The notes beneath the pieces were generated by a model, which did not search any database, had not been told where the DNA came from, and was given only the letters and a program-made list of their open reading frames with translations. DNA of 64,000 nt. Origin: Chloroflexota bacterium. Its GTDB lineage: Bacteria > Chloroflexota > Anaerolineae > Aggregatilineales > Phototrophicaceae. Positions 1 through 9,034 of this stretch are shown piece after piece. Where the stretch lies: positions 1,116,001 through 1,180,000 of the forward strand of contig JAIUNI010000001.1 in assembly GCA_020161935.1 (NCBI GenBank), written 5' to 3'. The number at the start of each line of letters is the position of its first letter. Position 1 is the stretch's first letter. A program made the translations under genes and the position numbers.

Positions 1-717
1 GTTGGTAATACCAGAACACGCCATCACACTCATACCCGCGTGTCGGGCAACAAGAGATTCATGCACGGTAGACATACCAACAGCGTCCGCTCCAATCGTC
101 CTCAGCATTCGGATTTCGGCAGGCGTTTCAAAATTCGGGCCAGAAAGGCAGGCATAAACCCCTTCATGCAGCTTAATATTCTCGTCAGCAGCCACTTTCT
201 TGGCAGCGGTACGCATGTCTGCGTCATACGTATGCGCCATGCCGAGGAAGCGTGGGCCGATGCTCTCATCATTCGCTCCCATTAAGGGATTATTACCGAC
301 CATACCGACAAAATTGATGTGATCATTCAGCAGCATCAAGTCCCCTGTGCGGTAGGCTTTATTGATGCCACCTGCCGCGTTTGTCAGGATCACCTTGCGA
401 ACACCCAAGAAGTGCATCACGCGAATAGGGAACGTGACCTGTTCCATCGCGTACCCTTCATAAAAATGAGCGCGTCCCTGCTGGGCTAAAACAACCTTGC
501 CCTCTAAATACCCAATCACCAGTTGACCGCTGTGTCCGACCACGGTAGATCGCGGCCAGCCGGGAATATCGGCATACGGAATAACAACACGGTCTTGAAG
601 GGTATCCGCGAGGCCGCCAAGCCCTGAGCCGAGTACCAACCCTACAATCGGCTGTAATGAGGTTCGTTCACGAATAAGGACTACCGCTTTTTCATAATCT
701 TGTTGTGTATACGTCAT
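1..717 (-). CDS. punA: Purine nucleoside phosphorylase, 3' end cut by window edge
   Basis: Phosphorolysis of purine nucleosides to free base and (deoxy)ribose-1-phosphate in the cytoplasm. The visible 239 codons cover most of a family member of about 270-280 residues; the C-terminus lies beyond base 1. Family signatures are visible: a phosphate-binding GSGLGGLAD near residue 30, GHSG, NAAGGIN, MVGNNPLMG and GMSTVHE, which point to the trimeric PunA/PNP-MTAP class. The ATG at 717 gives MTYTQQDYEK and lies about 32 nt below a TATAAT box. It supplies free purines to the adenine deaminase and Mo-hydroxylase pathway encoded further along, although it is separated from those genes by the potassium channel. 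Confidence 0.93.
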   Translation of the reverse strand, partial: MTYTQQDYEKAVVLIRERTSLQPIVGLVLGSGLGGLADTLQDRVVIPYADIPGWPRSTVVGHSGQLVIGYLEGKVVLAQQGRAHFYEGYAMEQVTFPIRVMHFLGVRKVILTNAAGGINKAYRTGDLMLLNDHINFVGMVGNNPLMGANDESIGPRFLGMAHTYDADMRTAAKKVAADENIKLHEGVYACLSGPNFETPAEIRMLRTIGADAVGMSTVHESLVARHAGMSVMACSGITN

Positions 718-755
718 ATCTATCCAACTTCGTACGTGACCAAATAATCCACGCC

Positions 756-784
756 ATTATACCGCGTCTGGACAAACAGCGGCT
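756..784 (-). promoter_or_regulatory. Probable sigma70-type promoter of the PNP gene
   Basis: On the minus strand a perfect TATAAT (756-761) lies about 38 nt upstream of the PNP start codon. The hexamer 17 nt further upstream is a poor -35, so the call rests mainly on the -10 box and its position. Confidence 0.45.
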
Positions 785-897
785 ATTCCTGAAAATCCAC
801 CCACGATTGATAGGTTGAGTAGGTAAATAGTAACGGTGTTAGGCGAAAGGCAGCAATTTGAGTTATTATCAAATGGAGTTAATTGGAGATCGTTTAT

Positions 898-1134
898 ATG
901 GATGTAGGGCATGATCGAGTGATTGCTCAATATGCCGAGGCATATCAAAAACTCTATAACCGCTTACCGCGCGACATTCAAAATTTGGACAATGGCTGGG
1001 TGATCGTCAATGGCGCTCGAATGCGTGTCAGCGAACTGGAATACTTAACCCTTCAACTCCAGCAAGAGATTAATCAGGATTTGCTCAAACGGCGCAATGT
1101 CGTCACACGCTTGCTCAAGTGGTTTAAGCAATAA
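898..1134 (+). CDS. Small hypothetical protein, 78 aa
   Basis: I do not recognise the family. The ATG at 898 is preceded by GGAG at 885-888, which favours it over the in-frame TTG at 883. The product is charged and probably helical. The C-terminal half (ELEYLTLQLQQEINQDLLKR) looks like a short amphipathic coiled coil, ending in a basic tail (RRNVVTRLLKWFKQ). There is no signal peptide or membrane segment. It stands alone between the PNP gene and the potassium channel gene, which has its own promoter. It is kept as a gene because of the ribosome binding site and a protein-like composition; its function is unknown. Confidence 0.6.
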   Translation: MDVGHDRVIAQYAEAYQKLYNRLPRDIQNLDNGWVIVNGARMRVSELEYLTLQLQQEINQDLLKRRNVVTRLLKWFKQ

Positions 1135-1198
1135 CCCACCCTTTACCGCTCCAAAAGTTAGAAACCTGTTTGTCTTAAGCACAATTTCGCTCACTGTT

Positions 1199-1227
1199 TT
1201 GTCCGTTCGCGCGAAGCCTCCTATAAT
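1199..1227 (+). promoter_or_regulatory. Sigma70-type promoter of the potassium channel gene
   Basis: TTGTCC (1199-1204), a 17-nt spacer and a perfect TATAAT (1222-1227). Transcription would start near 1234, giving a leader of about 47 nt before the ATG at 1281. Confidence 0.7.
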
Positions 1228-1280
1228 AGACAAACACTTCTGAACCACATAATCTCATAATCAACGGCTAGAGAAAACGA

Positions 1281-3206
1281 ATGGACTCCTTTAAGGAAAC
1301 GCAGCGTCAAATTCGTCTTGCGATTACCGCCTTCGCCATCATTATTCCCATCGGGGTCATCGGCTTTATCATCTTCGAGAAGTTTTCCCTTCTGGATTCA
1401 GTCTGGCTTACGGTCATCACCTTAGCCACGATTGGCTACGGTGACGTGGTAGCCAAAACGCCGGAAGGCCGCGTCTTTACCATATTCCTTATCTTATTCG
1501 GTTTAGGCGCAGTCGCTTACGGCCTACAGGCAACCGCCGCGTTCTTCCTCAGTCCCGCCGTTCGTGACCTGCGCCAGCGCCGCCGCGCCCAATGGGATAT
1601 CGACCACCTTGACCATCACTACATCATTTGCGGCGCAGGGAAATTGGTTGACGAAGCCATCAGTACCCTGCTTGAGAGCGAAAATTTGCGGCGCAAAGCC
1701 CAGCGCAGCTATATGGACTTTTTCCACAGCCACGAAACCTTGCTCGATCTCATCGTCGTTGTCACGCCGGACATCAAGTTCGCCGCCCATCTGCGCGAAA
1801 ATGGGGTGCGCGTCATCGAAGGCGATCCCACCAACGACGATGTTCTCATCCACGCAGGGGTTAGCCACGCCAGCAGTATGATGGTCATGCTCGATAACGA
1901 TACCGAGAGTTTGCTAACCGTTCTCACCGCCCGCAGCATTAACGCCCACATCGACATTACCGCCGCCGCGATTGATGATAATCTCGCCAAGAAAATGGTG
2001 CGTGTGGGCGCGAATGGGGTCATCGCCCACTACGATGCCGCCGCCCGCTTCCTCAACAACGCCACTCTACGCCCCGTTGTCAACGAATTCTTCTATAACA
2101 TCCTGTTCACCCACAACTCGGAAATTACGACCATTCCGCTCGAACTGGCCGAAGACTCGCCGTGGATCAGGCAGTCGCTTGGCAGCCTGCGCCTCTACCA
2201 GCGGTTTGAAGCCGGGGTCATCGGGCTGCGGCGCGAAGACGGCTTATTTGAGTACGCCCCCACCGCAGAACATATCCTGCGTGAAAACGAACTCCTCGTC
2301 ACCGTCGTCCCTGCCCGCAACATCACCCTCATCCGCGCGGCTGTCCGTCCCGAAGGCGCACCCCGCCCCCGTATCCCCAACTGGCAGCGCATTCCCCTTT
2401 CCCCCAAACCGGCTCAACTCCCGCATCGAACCTACACCTTAGAAGAAAGCGAAAAAGCGATTGAGGAGATGAAGCAGCATTTTGTCATCTGTGGCACAGG
2501 TCGCATCGCTCGCAGCGCCATTAACCAGCTCGACCCTGCACGTCCCTTCGTCATCATCAGCGATAACGAAGCCTACACCGCCGAACTGATCGCGCAGGGC
2601 TTCAGGGTGATTCAGGGTGTTCCATCTCAAGAATCAGTGCTGCTAAAAGCCGGTATCGACCGCGCCCTCGCCATCATGGTCACAGTTGAAGACGATGCCA
2701 TGCGCGTTCTCACCGTGCTCAACTGCCGATCCCTTAACAAACGCTTACTCATCACCACCACCGCCGAAACCGAAACGATGATACCCAAACTCCGCCGTGC
2801 CGGAGCCGACCGTGTGGTAACACCCGTCCAAATCGCCGCGCATTTCATCCTGCTCGCGGCCACACGTCCGGTCGTCAGCGACTTCCTGCAATATGTGGTC
2901 TTCAACTACCATGCGGGCGTTGAAACCACCGAACTCTATATGCAGGATGACTCACCGTGGATTGGCTCGACGATTGCCGATCTAAAGTTGAGGGAGCAGT
3001 TCGATGCGGGGGTCATCGGTTTGCGGAAGGAAAATGGTCGCTACTTCTACGCGCCGCCGCCAGATCGTGTCTTAAAAACGCATGACGTGCTGATCGTCGT
3101 CACCCCGATGCGCCACTCCGACCAACTGCGCGTCCTCGCCCACGGCAGCATCACCCGCCGTCCGGCAACCTTACGCCGTGGCTACTTGGAAAATATCCAC
3201 GATTAG
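1281..3206 (+). CDS. Two-TM potassium channel with two RCK (TrkA-N/TrkA-C) modules
   Basis: Inner-membrane K+ channel protein of 641 residues. The N-terminus has a membrane helix (about 13-35), a pore loop with the selectivity filter TIGYGD at 50-55, and a second helix (about 64-90). Two consecutive regulator-of-K+-conductance modules follow: nucleotide-binding folds starting near 113 (YIICGAGK) and near 395 (FVICGTGR), each followed by a TrkA-C-like domain (the SPWI..S..L pattern occurs twice). Most prokaryotic channels carry one RCK per chain; a tandem pair lets a tetramer build an octameric gating ring. In both folds the third glycine of GxGxxG is replaced (V, A), so ligand preference cannot be read from the sequence. 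The stop codon overlaps the stop of the convergent gene at 3203. Confidence 0.9.
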   Translation: MDSFKETQRQIRLAITAFAIIIPIGVIGFIIFEKFSLLDSVWLTVITLATIGYGDVVAKTPEGRVFTIFLILFGLGAVAYGLQATAAFFLSPAVRDLRQRRRAQWDIDHLDHHYIICGAGKLVDEAISTLLESENLRRKAQRSYMDFFHSHETLLDLIVVVTPDIKFAAHLRENGVRVIEGDPTNDDVLIHAGVSHASSMMVMLDNDTESLLTVLTARSINAHIDITAAAIDDNLAKKMVRVGANGVIAHYDAAARFLNNATLRPVVNEFFYNILFTHNSEITTIPLELAEDSPWIRQSLGSLRLYQRFEAGVIGLRREDGLFEYAPTAEHILRENELLVTVVPARNITLIRAAVRPEGAPRPRIPNWQRIPLSPKPAQLPHRTYTLEESEKAIEEMKQHFVICGTGRIARSAINQLDPARPFVIISDNEAYTAELIAQGFRVIQGVPSQESVLLKAGIDRALAIMVTVEDDAMRVLTVLNCRSLNKRLLITTTAETETMIPKLRRAGADRVVTPVQIAAHFILLAATRPVVSDFLQYVVFNYHAGVETTELYMQDDSPWIGSTIADLKLREQFDAGVIGLRKENGRYFYAPPPDRVLKTHDVLIVVTPMRHSDQLRVLAHGSITRRPATLRRGYLENIHD

Positions 3207-4555
3207 TGATCTAGTCCGGCCAATTTGCGCTCCTGTCGGTAATCCTCTGGCGTATCGACATCCCGCAGGACACTGTCGGTATCCACATTGACATAGGCAA
3301 TCTTATCTTTATGGCGGTCAATAACATCGCGTGGCGATCCAGTATCCGGTAAATCCAATATCTCGCCCCAATAACGGCGGTCAATCAAAATCGGATGACC
3401 GCGCCGCATCTGGTAACTCGGTGCGATAATATCACCCTTCCCCTCTGCGTAAGCCATCATCACCTGCGCGATCACCTTAGGCTGAATACGTGGTTGGTCG
3501 CCTAGTACCATCAGCGCCGCGCCAATATGAGCCGGCATCGCCTTCAACCCCGCCTTGAGCGACGACAACATTTCACCCGTCATATACCGCTCATTGTGCG
3601 CTACGTCCCCACCTGCCCGCGCAACAACCTGCCGAACCTCACCCGCGCGGTGTCCCGTGACAACCGTAATTTGGGGGACACGCGCAAGGTTCAACTGCTC
3701 GATGATATGCTCGATAATCGTCCGCCGCCCACCCCACGGCAGCAGCACCTTCGGCTGCCCCATCCGCTTCGATAAGCCACCCGCCAATACCACCGCGCCG
3801 ATATGCTTCTGCACCTCACATATCGGATCACTGCCGCGCACTGAACCCAGCGCGACACCATGTATCCGCGGGGATCGCAGGATATTTTGGGCGATCAGTC
3901 TCGCTCTGCGCCGTAAATAGCCTTTTGAGGGAGTTTGGTTGAGCAGCGCGATAACCCGTGCCTTCGGCGGCACACCCCGCAGTCCAAGTTCCTCATCGCG
4001 CAGCACTTGTGCTACCCACGGAGAGCGCACCCGGTTGCCGAGTAAGAAGCCGTAGCGTTCATCAATCGCGCTGGCGTTGTAAACATGCTCATCATCGAGC
4101 GGCTCGCCCAACACCGATAGGGATGCCATCGGCACAACCAAAGTCGTTTCAGGCGGGATATTCGGTTCATCATCAAATGGGGCTTTAAGCGGCAGTCCAT
4201 CCGACTGGTCTGCCTCGATTAAAATCACATCCGAGTCTACTGAGTCGAGCAAGCGGGGAATTTCATAGGCATCCGGCCCGTAAACTTGGTTATTCCTGAT
4301 CTCGCCATAGAGAAACACAAACCGATTTTCTCCTAGCGCCAGCGATAAACGCGCCGATCCGGCATCAAAAGTGGTTGCGTACGGCATCAAACCCAACTCA
4401 TCGACCGCAATCTGAGTGGTTGTAGTCGCCAACACCCGCAAGCCAGCCTGTGCCAGCTCATGCCCTAATGCAATCAGTGTCGAGGTTTTCCCCCCGGCAC
4501 CAATGAAAGACACCACATCTCCGGGAACGATCTCAAATGCTTGCTGAAGTTTCAT
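3203..4555 (-). CDS. YqeC-MocA fusion: Mo-hydroxylase maturation NTPase plus molybdopterin cytidylyltransferase
   Basis: Two proteins fused in 450 residues. The first part (about 1-235) is a YqeC-type protein linked to selenium-dependent or molybdenum hydroxylase maturation, with a P-loop-like GAGGKTS near residue 20. From about 253 there is a MobA-like nucleotidyltransferase with LAGGLSKRMGQPKVLLPWGG, the signature of MocA, which adds CMP to molybdopterin to form the MCD cofactor used by xanthine dehydrogenase. YqeC and MocA (YgfJ) are separate neighbours in the E. coli purine cluster; here they are one chain. It is the last gene of the minus-strand cluster, 63 nt after the Mo subunit gene, and should mature that enzyme's cofactor. 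Confidence 0.88.
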   Translation of the reverse strand: MKLQQAFEIVPGDVVSFIGAGGKTSTLIALGHELAQAGLRVLATTTTQIAVDELGLMPYATTFDAGSARLSLALGENRFVFLYGEIRNNQVYGPDAYEIPRLLDSVDSDVILIEADQSDGLPLKAPFDDEPNIPPETTLVVPMASLSVLGEPLDDEHVYNASAIDERYGFLLGNRVRSPWVAQVLRDEELGLRGVPPKARVIALLNQTPSKGYLRRRARLIAQNILRSPRIHGVALGSVRGSDPICEVQKHIGAVVLAGGLSKRMGQPKVLLPWGGRRTIIEHIIEQLNLARVPQITVVTGHRAGEVRQVVARAGGDVAHNERYMTGEMLSSLKAGLKAMPAHIGAALMVLGDQPRIQPKVIAQVMMAYAEGKGDIIAPSYQMRRGHPILIDRRYWGEILDLPDTGSPRDVIDRHKDKIAYVNVDTDSVLRDVDTPEDYRQERKLAGLDH

Positions 4556-4618
4556 ACCCGGCTATCACCATAAATAACTGGTTTAGAGTTTGTTTGAATT
4601 GCGGTGTAGGTCAATCGC

Positions 4619-6850
4619 CTACAGCACCCCCACCCCATGTTGGCGCAGCGCCGCGACCACGCGATCCGGTGTCATCGGGATAGAATCAATCCACACACCG
4701 GTTGCCTGCTGCACGGCTGCCGCAATTGCTGGCGCAAGCGGTAGGAACGGCATTTCCGCCATCCCGCGTACACCCCACGGCCCAATCGGATCAGCATATT
4801 CCAGTATCACCGATTTTACCGTCTCCGGCACATCAAGGATGGTAGGAATGAGGTACGTCGAAAGATAAGGGTTACGAATTTTACCCTCGACCGACACCAA
4901 GTTTTCCATAATCGCGTAGCCTTGCGCCTGAACCACGCAGCCCTCAATCTGCGCCTGAACAAGCGCGGGGTTGACCGCCTTCCCGACATCACTCGCCGAA
5001 ACCACATTTACGACGTGGACATGCCCCGTTTCAATATCGACCTCGACCTCCACCGCCTGCGCCACATATCCATAGGCAAAGTTGGGTTCACTGCGCCCCG
5101 TCATCGGGTCATAAGGTGTAGTCCTCGGCGGTCGGAATTGATAAGTGGCTATCGCAGGGCGTTCTTCACGCTTCCAGCATTCCAGTGCTTGTTCCGCCGC
5201 GCCTTTAATCGCGTTCCCCGCCATAAACGTCAAACGAGATGCCGACGCACTGCCGGAACTGCCAGCCTCAGCCGTATCATGCCCCATCAATCGAACCTTC
5301 TCAAACGGCACACCAACCGCTGCCGCTGCCATCTGCATAAAAACGGTGTGCGATCCCTGCCCCACGTCCGCGCCGGATGCCCGCACAATAACTTGCTCGA
5401 TTTCGCCATTCCCGTGCAGCTCGATTGTCGCGGTGCTCTGTTCAGGGAAACCAAAGCTGTAGCCGATATTCTTGAACCCGCACCCAAATCCGATGCCACG
5501 CCGCAGCGTCGGATTGGCGGGTTGCTCAATCGTCTTGTGTTCCCATCCAGCCACCGACTGCGACCAATAACTTTGCTCTGCACAGGATTCGACAACTTCC
5601 GGCATCGAAACCCCTTTGGGAAACGGCGTTCCGACGCTGGCAATACTGCCTTCGTGGATGATATTCCGCATCCGCAGTTCAACAGGGTCGATACCCAACG
5701 CGAGTGCAAGCCGGTTCATCTGCCCCTCGGCGGCAAGCGCCCCCTGCGGCCCACCAAACCCGCGAAACGCACCTGTGGGGATATTATTGGTCAGCACCCC
5801 GTAAGTATCGGTATGAATATTCGGGATTTCATAAGGGCCGGTACACGTCATATTCGCGTTACCCATCACCTTGGTACTGGTGTAGTTATAGGGTCCCACG
5901 TCGCCGATCACCGTCACTTCTGTGGCGACAACCTTACCAGCTTTCGTCGCCCCCCACTTCGCCCGGATAGTAATCGGGTGCCGCTTGTGGTGATACAAAA
6001 TCGATTCTTCACGACTCCAAAGAATCTTCACCGGTCGTCGCAAATTGTGCGCCGCGAGTGCCAGAACAATCTGTACCGACATATCCTCACGACCACCAAA
6101 CGCGCCACCAATCGCAGGATAAACGACTCGCACCTGCTCCTGAGGTAAATCGAGCGCGTGGTAAATCTGCTCTTGGTCTTCATGAACCCACTGTCCGGCG
6201 ACCAGTACCGTCACACGCCCTTGCTCGTCAATGTAGCCAAGTCCGGCTTCTGGCTGCAAAAACGCATGTTCCTGATAGCCGGTGCTGTACTCGCCTTCAA
6301 CCACCACCTCCGATTGCGCCCATCCTGCCTCCATATCGCCCTTACGGATTCGGTAATGACACAGGATATTATTCGGGTTCTGCTCGTGAATTTGTGGCGC
6401 ACCGTCTGCCATCGCCGCTTGTGGGTCAAATACTGCCGGCAAATCCTCATATGTAACGTCGATCATCTTCGCGGCGCGCGCTGCAATCGCCTCCGTTTCA
6501 GCCACCACCACCGCGACAACATCCATATAGCAGCGCACAATATCCGCACCCGGCACTCGGCTGTTACTCCCCGGCCCGCACATCACCGGCTGGTCTTTCG
6601 TCACCAACCCATACTCATTTTGCGGCACATCTTTCGCCGTGAAAATCCGTACCACGCCCGCTAGCGCCTCTGCCGGACGGCTGTCAATCGCCACCACACG
6701 GGCATGAGCGCGGTCACTAAAGCGAATCTTCATCCAAAGCTGCCCCGGCATATCAATATCACCGGGGTACGGCGTTTCACCCGTGACCTTACCAACTGCG
6801 TCAATTCGTTTGATGTTATCGCCAATGGCAACAATTTTCTCTTGCGGCAT
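4619..6850 (-). CDS. Xanthine dehydrogenase family, molybdopterin-binding subunit
   Basis: Large catalytic subunit (743 aa) of a Mo-hydroxylase that hydroxylates purine-like heterocycles with water as oxygen source. Visible family motifs are GGAFGGRED near residue 248 (Moco contact), AFRGFGGPQG near 363 (including the arginine used by purine-specific enzymes for substrate orientation), GQGSHTVFMQ, and the catalytic glutamate in RGMAEMP near 698. There is no signal peptide, so it is probably cytoplasmic. The ATG at 6850 has GAGG upstream. It is separated from its FAD/2Fe-2S partner by two other genes (6907-9023), which is unusual. Xanthine or hypoxanthine is the likeliest substrate given adenine deaminase and PNP nearby; other N-heterocycles are possible. 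Confidence 0.9.
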   Translation of the reverse strand: MPQEKIVAIGDNIKRIDAVGKVTGETPYPGDIDMPGQLWMKIRFSDRAHARVVAIDSRPAEALAGVVRIFTAKDVPQNEYGLVTKDQPVMCGPGSNSRVPGADIVRCYMDVVAVVVAETEAIAARAAKMIDVTYEDLPAVFDPQAAMADGAPQIHEQNPNNILCHYRIRKGDMEAGWAQSEVVVEGEYSTGYQEHAFLQPEAGLGYIDEQGRVTVLVAGQWVHEDQEQIYHALDLPQEQVRVVYPAIGGAFGGREDMSVQIVLALAAHNLRRPVKILWSREESILYHHKRHPITIRAKWGATKAGKVVATEVTVIGDVGPYNYTSTKVMGNANMTCTGPYEIPNIHTDTYGVLTNNIPTGAFRGFGGPQGALAAEGQMNRLALALGIDPVELRMRNIIHEGSIASVGTPFPKGVSMPEVVESCAEQSYWSQSVAGWEHKTIEQPANPTLRRGIGFGCGFKNIGYSFGFPEQSTATIELHGNGEIEQVIVRASGADVGQGSHTVFMQMAAAAVGVPFEKVRLMGHDTAEAGSSGSASASRLTFMAGNAIKGAAEQALECWKREERPAIATYQFRPPRTTPYDPMTGRSEPNFAYGYVAQAVEVEVDIETGHVHVVNVVSASDVGKAVNPALVQAQIEGCVVQAQGYAIMENLVSVEGKIRNPYLSTYLIPTILDVPETVKSVILEYADPIGPWGVRGMAEMPFLPLAPAIAAAVQQATGVWIDSIPMTPDRVVAALRQHGVGVL

Positions 6851-6906
6851 CGCTCAACCTCGGTGGTGAACTACAAATCGCCCGAACGGAATAGGAAGCC
6901 AGCAGC

Positions 6907-8664
6907 CTAAACTTCAGCCGTTACCGTGCTACGCTGCACCGATTTTTGGCGCAGTCGTTGAATCTCTTGTACAAATATTCGACGCAGGATCGCAATCGCG
7001 GTCGCATAGGTCGGGTCAACCCCGGCGTAACTCAGGTTACTACTCCCCAGATTCTTACCCTTGCTCATCGGAGTATCCGAAGCGTAATGCAAAAAGCCCA
7101 CATCAAACGGCACGCCGTATAAATTCACAATCTCGTTGTACGGGTGCAGCTTCGGGCGGAACGCCTCATAAATCGAGGATAGGAACGGCCCCGCCTCCAT
7201 CTCAATATCGGTGTACCCTTCTTGGTAGAAAACCCCCATATAACTTGGGTTCTGCAAGAATGTACCCGGAACGCTGATGCCCTTCTGGTTATCCAATACC
7301 ATACCGTAGGTCAGATACGGAGCAATATCCAGCGCCGAGAAGCAGTTCTGGAACATATAGGTGTTCTGCGAATGCTCATCATGAATAACGCTGGGGATCA
7401 TCACATCGCCGACCCGCCCATTCAAGGTTGCCGACTTCCCCATGATGTACACACCGCGCAAGCTGCCCACCCGTTCGGTCACACGGTTCAGCAGTTCGTA
7501 AGCGGCTAACCCCAACGGATAATCGATATTCAGGATGAGTGCATCGCTGCTAGCAAAGCGACTTTCATCGAACGAATCAGCCAGCCGCTTATCCATCCAA
7601 TCCAACCGCAGCCGCTTAAGATCAATCACCTGCGCTTCGACATCGAAACCGTGTCGGCTTGGAATACGGTAGATACCAATCGTGCGCTCATCCGCCAGTT
7701 GGGAATCGCGCGCCTTCTGACCGTGGTCGGAAAGGTACTTCTTCAACACGTAGTACAGCAGGTTATCCAGCCCCTTGCGGCTGTCACTGTCACGGATCGT
7801 TTGATACTCTTTGACCAAACTTCCGGTGCTCATTTGCTCGATATACTGGGCAAGGTTATGTTCTTCGCGCTGGGCAAAACCCGTCAGTAAATTAGCCAAA
7901 CAATGCGTGTTGCTGGACACAAAATAAACAGGCCGGTTTTCAAGGTCAACCTCGTCCATTTGTGCGTCGACTTCAGACCACCAGTAAGCCGTCGCGCGGC
8001 GGTAATCCGCCAGCGAACCCGCCAGCATCCGCAGACCGATTGTTTTACGACGCTGCGAAATTTGATAGAGCGTTTCCGTAAAGCGTTCGCCCCATACCAC
8101 TTCCAAACGCCGCAGTTCTTCCTCATTCAAATACACGGTTTCGGCAATCAGCTTGAACTCGGCCTCAGATAACTTTTCGCTGCGTTTTGCTTCAAGGATA
8201 GCCTTTGCATCCTCAACCTGAAGCAGCGTATGCAGTTTATTCCACTCGATCTGGAAAGCAGTCAGCGTCGGCACGAGGTCATCAATATCGGAACGGCTGG
8301 CAATAAACACCGCCAGCAGCGATTTACCGTCAAAGTGCATACGTCGCCGCCGGCCCGGTGCGCTCACCCGCTCCCACTCTTGAATATCAATAAATCCGGC
8401 TTCAACAAACGACCGCTCAATCTGCCCAATTAAGACCTGTTCAGTGTCAATCATGCAGTCCGGCAGCCGCAAACTGGAATACGTCAGCGCGGACGTATCC
8501 GGCTCGGTACTCCGTGCCAGCGGGTGCAGCAACGATCCCATCGCGAGATGGCTTTCCACCAGCGTTTCAATCTGTATTGTATGGCTCGACCGCAGCAGCG
8601 AATAATACGTCCGCATGTACAGTTGTATTTCTTCGCTGCCCGTCTTGGGAACTGTGCGATCCAT
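6907..8664 (-). CDS. 585-aa protein with nucleoside-phosphorylase-like C-terminal half, inside the Mo-hydroxylase operon
   Basis: I do not know an experimentally characterised relative; it may belong to the DUF6909 family, which I could not check. The N-terminal 300 residues are mostly helical, with charged segments and no known motif. The C-terminal part resembles the PNP/uridine phosphorylase fold: GKSATLNGRVGDVMIP near 411 (compare the GsaG.l...GDvvip strand), DIEMEAGPFLSSIYE near 490 (compare vDMEaaal) and HYASDTPMSKG near 528 (compare the vSD loop). There is no signal peptide. Its ATG lies 5 nt after the stop of the membrane protein gene upstream, so the two are probably translationally coupled. 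The position between the two enzyme subunits suggests a role in purine nucleoside or base handling. That is inference. Confidence 0.75.
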   Translation of the reverse strand: MDRTVPKTGSEEIQLYMRTYYSLLRSSHTIQIETLVESHLAMGSLLHPLARSTEPDTSALTYSSLRLPDCMIDTEQVLIGQIERSFVEAGFIDIQEWERVSAPGRRRRMHFDGKSLLAVFIASRSDIDDLVPTLTAFQIEWNKLHTLLQVEDAKAILEAKRSEKLSEAEFKLIAETVYLNEEELRRLEVVWGERFTETLYQISQRRKTIGLRMLAGSLADYRRATAYWWSEVDAQMDEVDLENRPVYFVSSNTHCLANLLTGFAQREEHNLAQYIEQMSTGSLVKEYQTIRDSDSRKGLDNLLYYVLKKYLSDHGQKARDSQLADERTIGIYRIPSRHGFDVEAQVIDLKRLRLDWMDKRLADSFDESRFASSDALILNIDYPLGLAAYELLNRVTERVGSLRGVYIMGKSATLNGRVGDVMIPSVIHDEHSQNTYMFQNCFSALDIAPYLTYGMVLDNQKGISVPGTFLQNPSYMGVFYQEGYTDIEMEAGPFLSSIYEAFRPKLHPYNEIVNLYGVPFDVGFLHYASDTPMSKGKNLGSSNLSYAGVDPTYATAIAILRRIFVQEIQRLRQKSVQRSTVTAEV

Positions 8665-8669
8665 AAACG

Positions 8670-9023
8670 TTACCGCGCCTTATTCTGGCGGTTAATCTCT
8701 CGCTGGTGAATCTTGCGTGCAGCCTTCGCCCGTACCATCTCGCTGCGCTCTTTAACCAACTTCGCCTCATTAACGTCGCTCTTGCGCTTCGGTACGGCAA
8801 TCGCCACCAGCAGCGAGAAAATCAAGATCAACAGGGCGAATAAGATGACACCCACGATCAGCGTCACAGTCGGTGTAGCAGGTGGGAAACTACGCAAATT
8901 CTTTTTCAGAAAGTCAATCGTAGGGTTGGTAAACACCCACGCCAGTAAACCTGCCGAAATCGCTAACAGCAGCCCCAAAACGGGCCAAAATGCTTTTCCA
9001 CGGGATTCTTTCTTCTTGTTCAC
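8670..9023 (-). CDS. Small two-helix membrane protein, 117 aa
   Basis: Begins with GTG at 9023, preceded by AAAGGAG seven bases upstream. A basic N-terminus is followed by two hydrophobic segments (about 12-31 and 50-76) and a strongly basic, probably helical cytoplasmic tail (KRKSDVNEAKLVKERSEMVR). I do not recognise a family. It is 11 nt after the FAD/2Fe-2S subunit gene and 5 nt before the 585-aa gene, so it is co-transcribed with both. It could anchor the enzyme or the 585-aa protein at the membrane. The sequence does not show this. Confidence 0.75.
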   Translation of the reverse strand: MNKKKESRGKAFWPVLGLLLAISAGLLAWVFTNPTIDFLKKNLRSFPPATPTVTLIVGVILFALLILIFSLLVAIAVPKRKSDVNEAKLVKERSEMVRAKAARKIHQREINRQNKAR

Positions 9024-9034
9024 AATAAACTCCT

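Noticed and set aside
4922..6148. Long plus-strand open frame (408 codons) opposite the Mo subunit gene
   Set aside because: Antisense to a gene with strong family motifs. The translation is Arg/Pro/His-rich with no recognisable domain, and there is no ribosome binding site.
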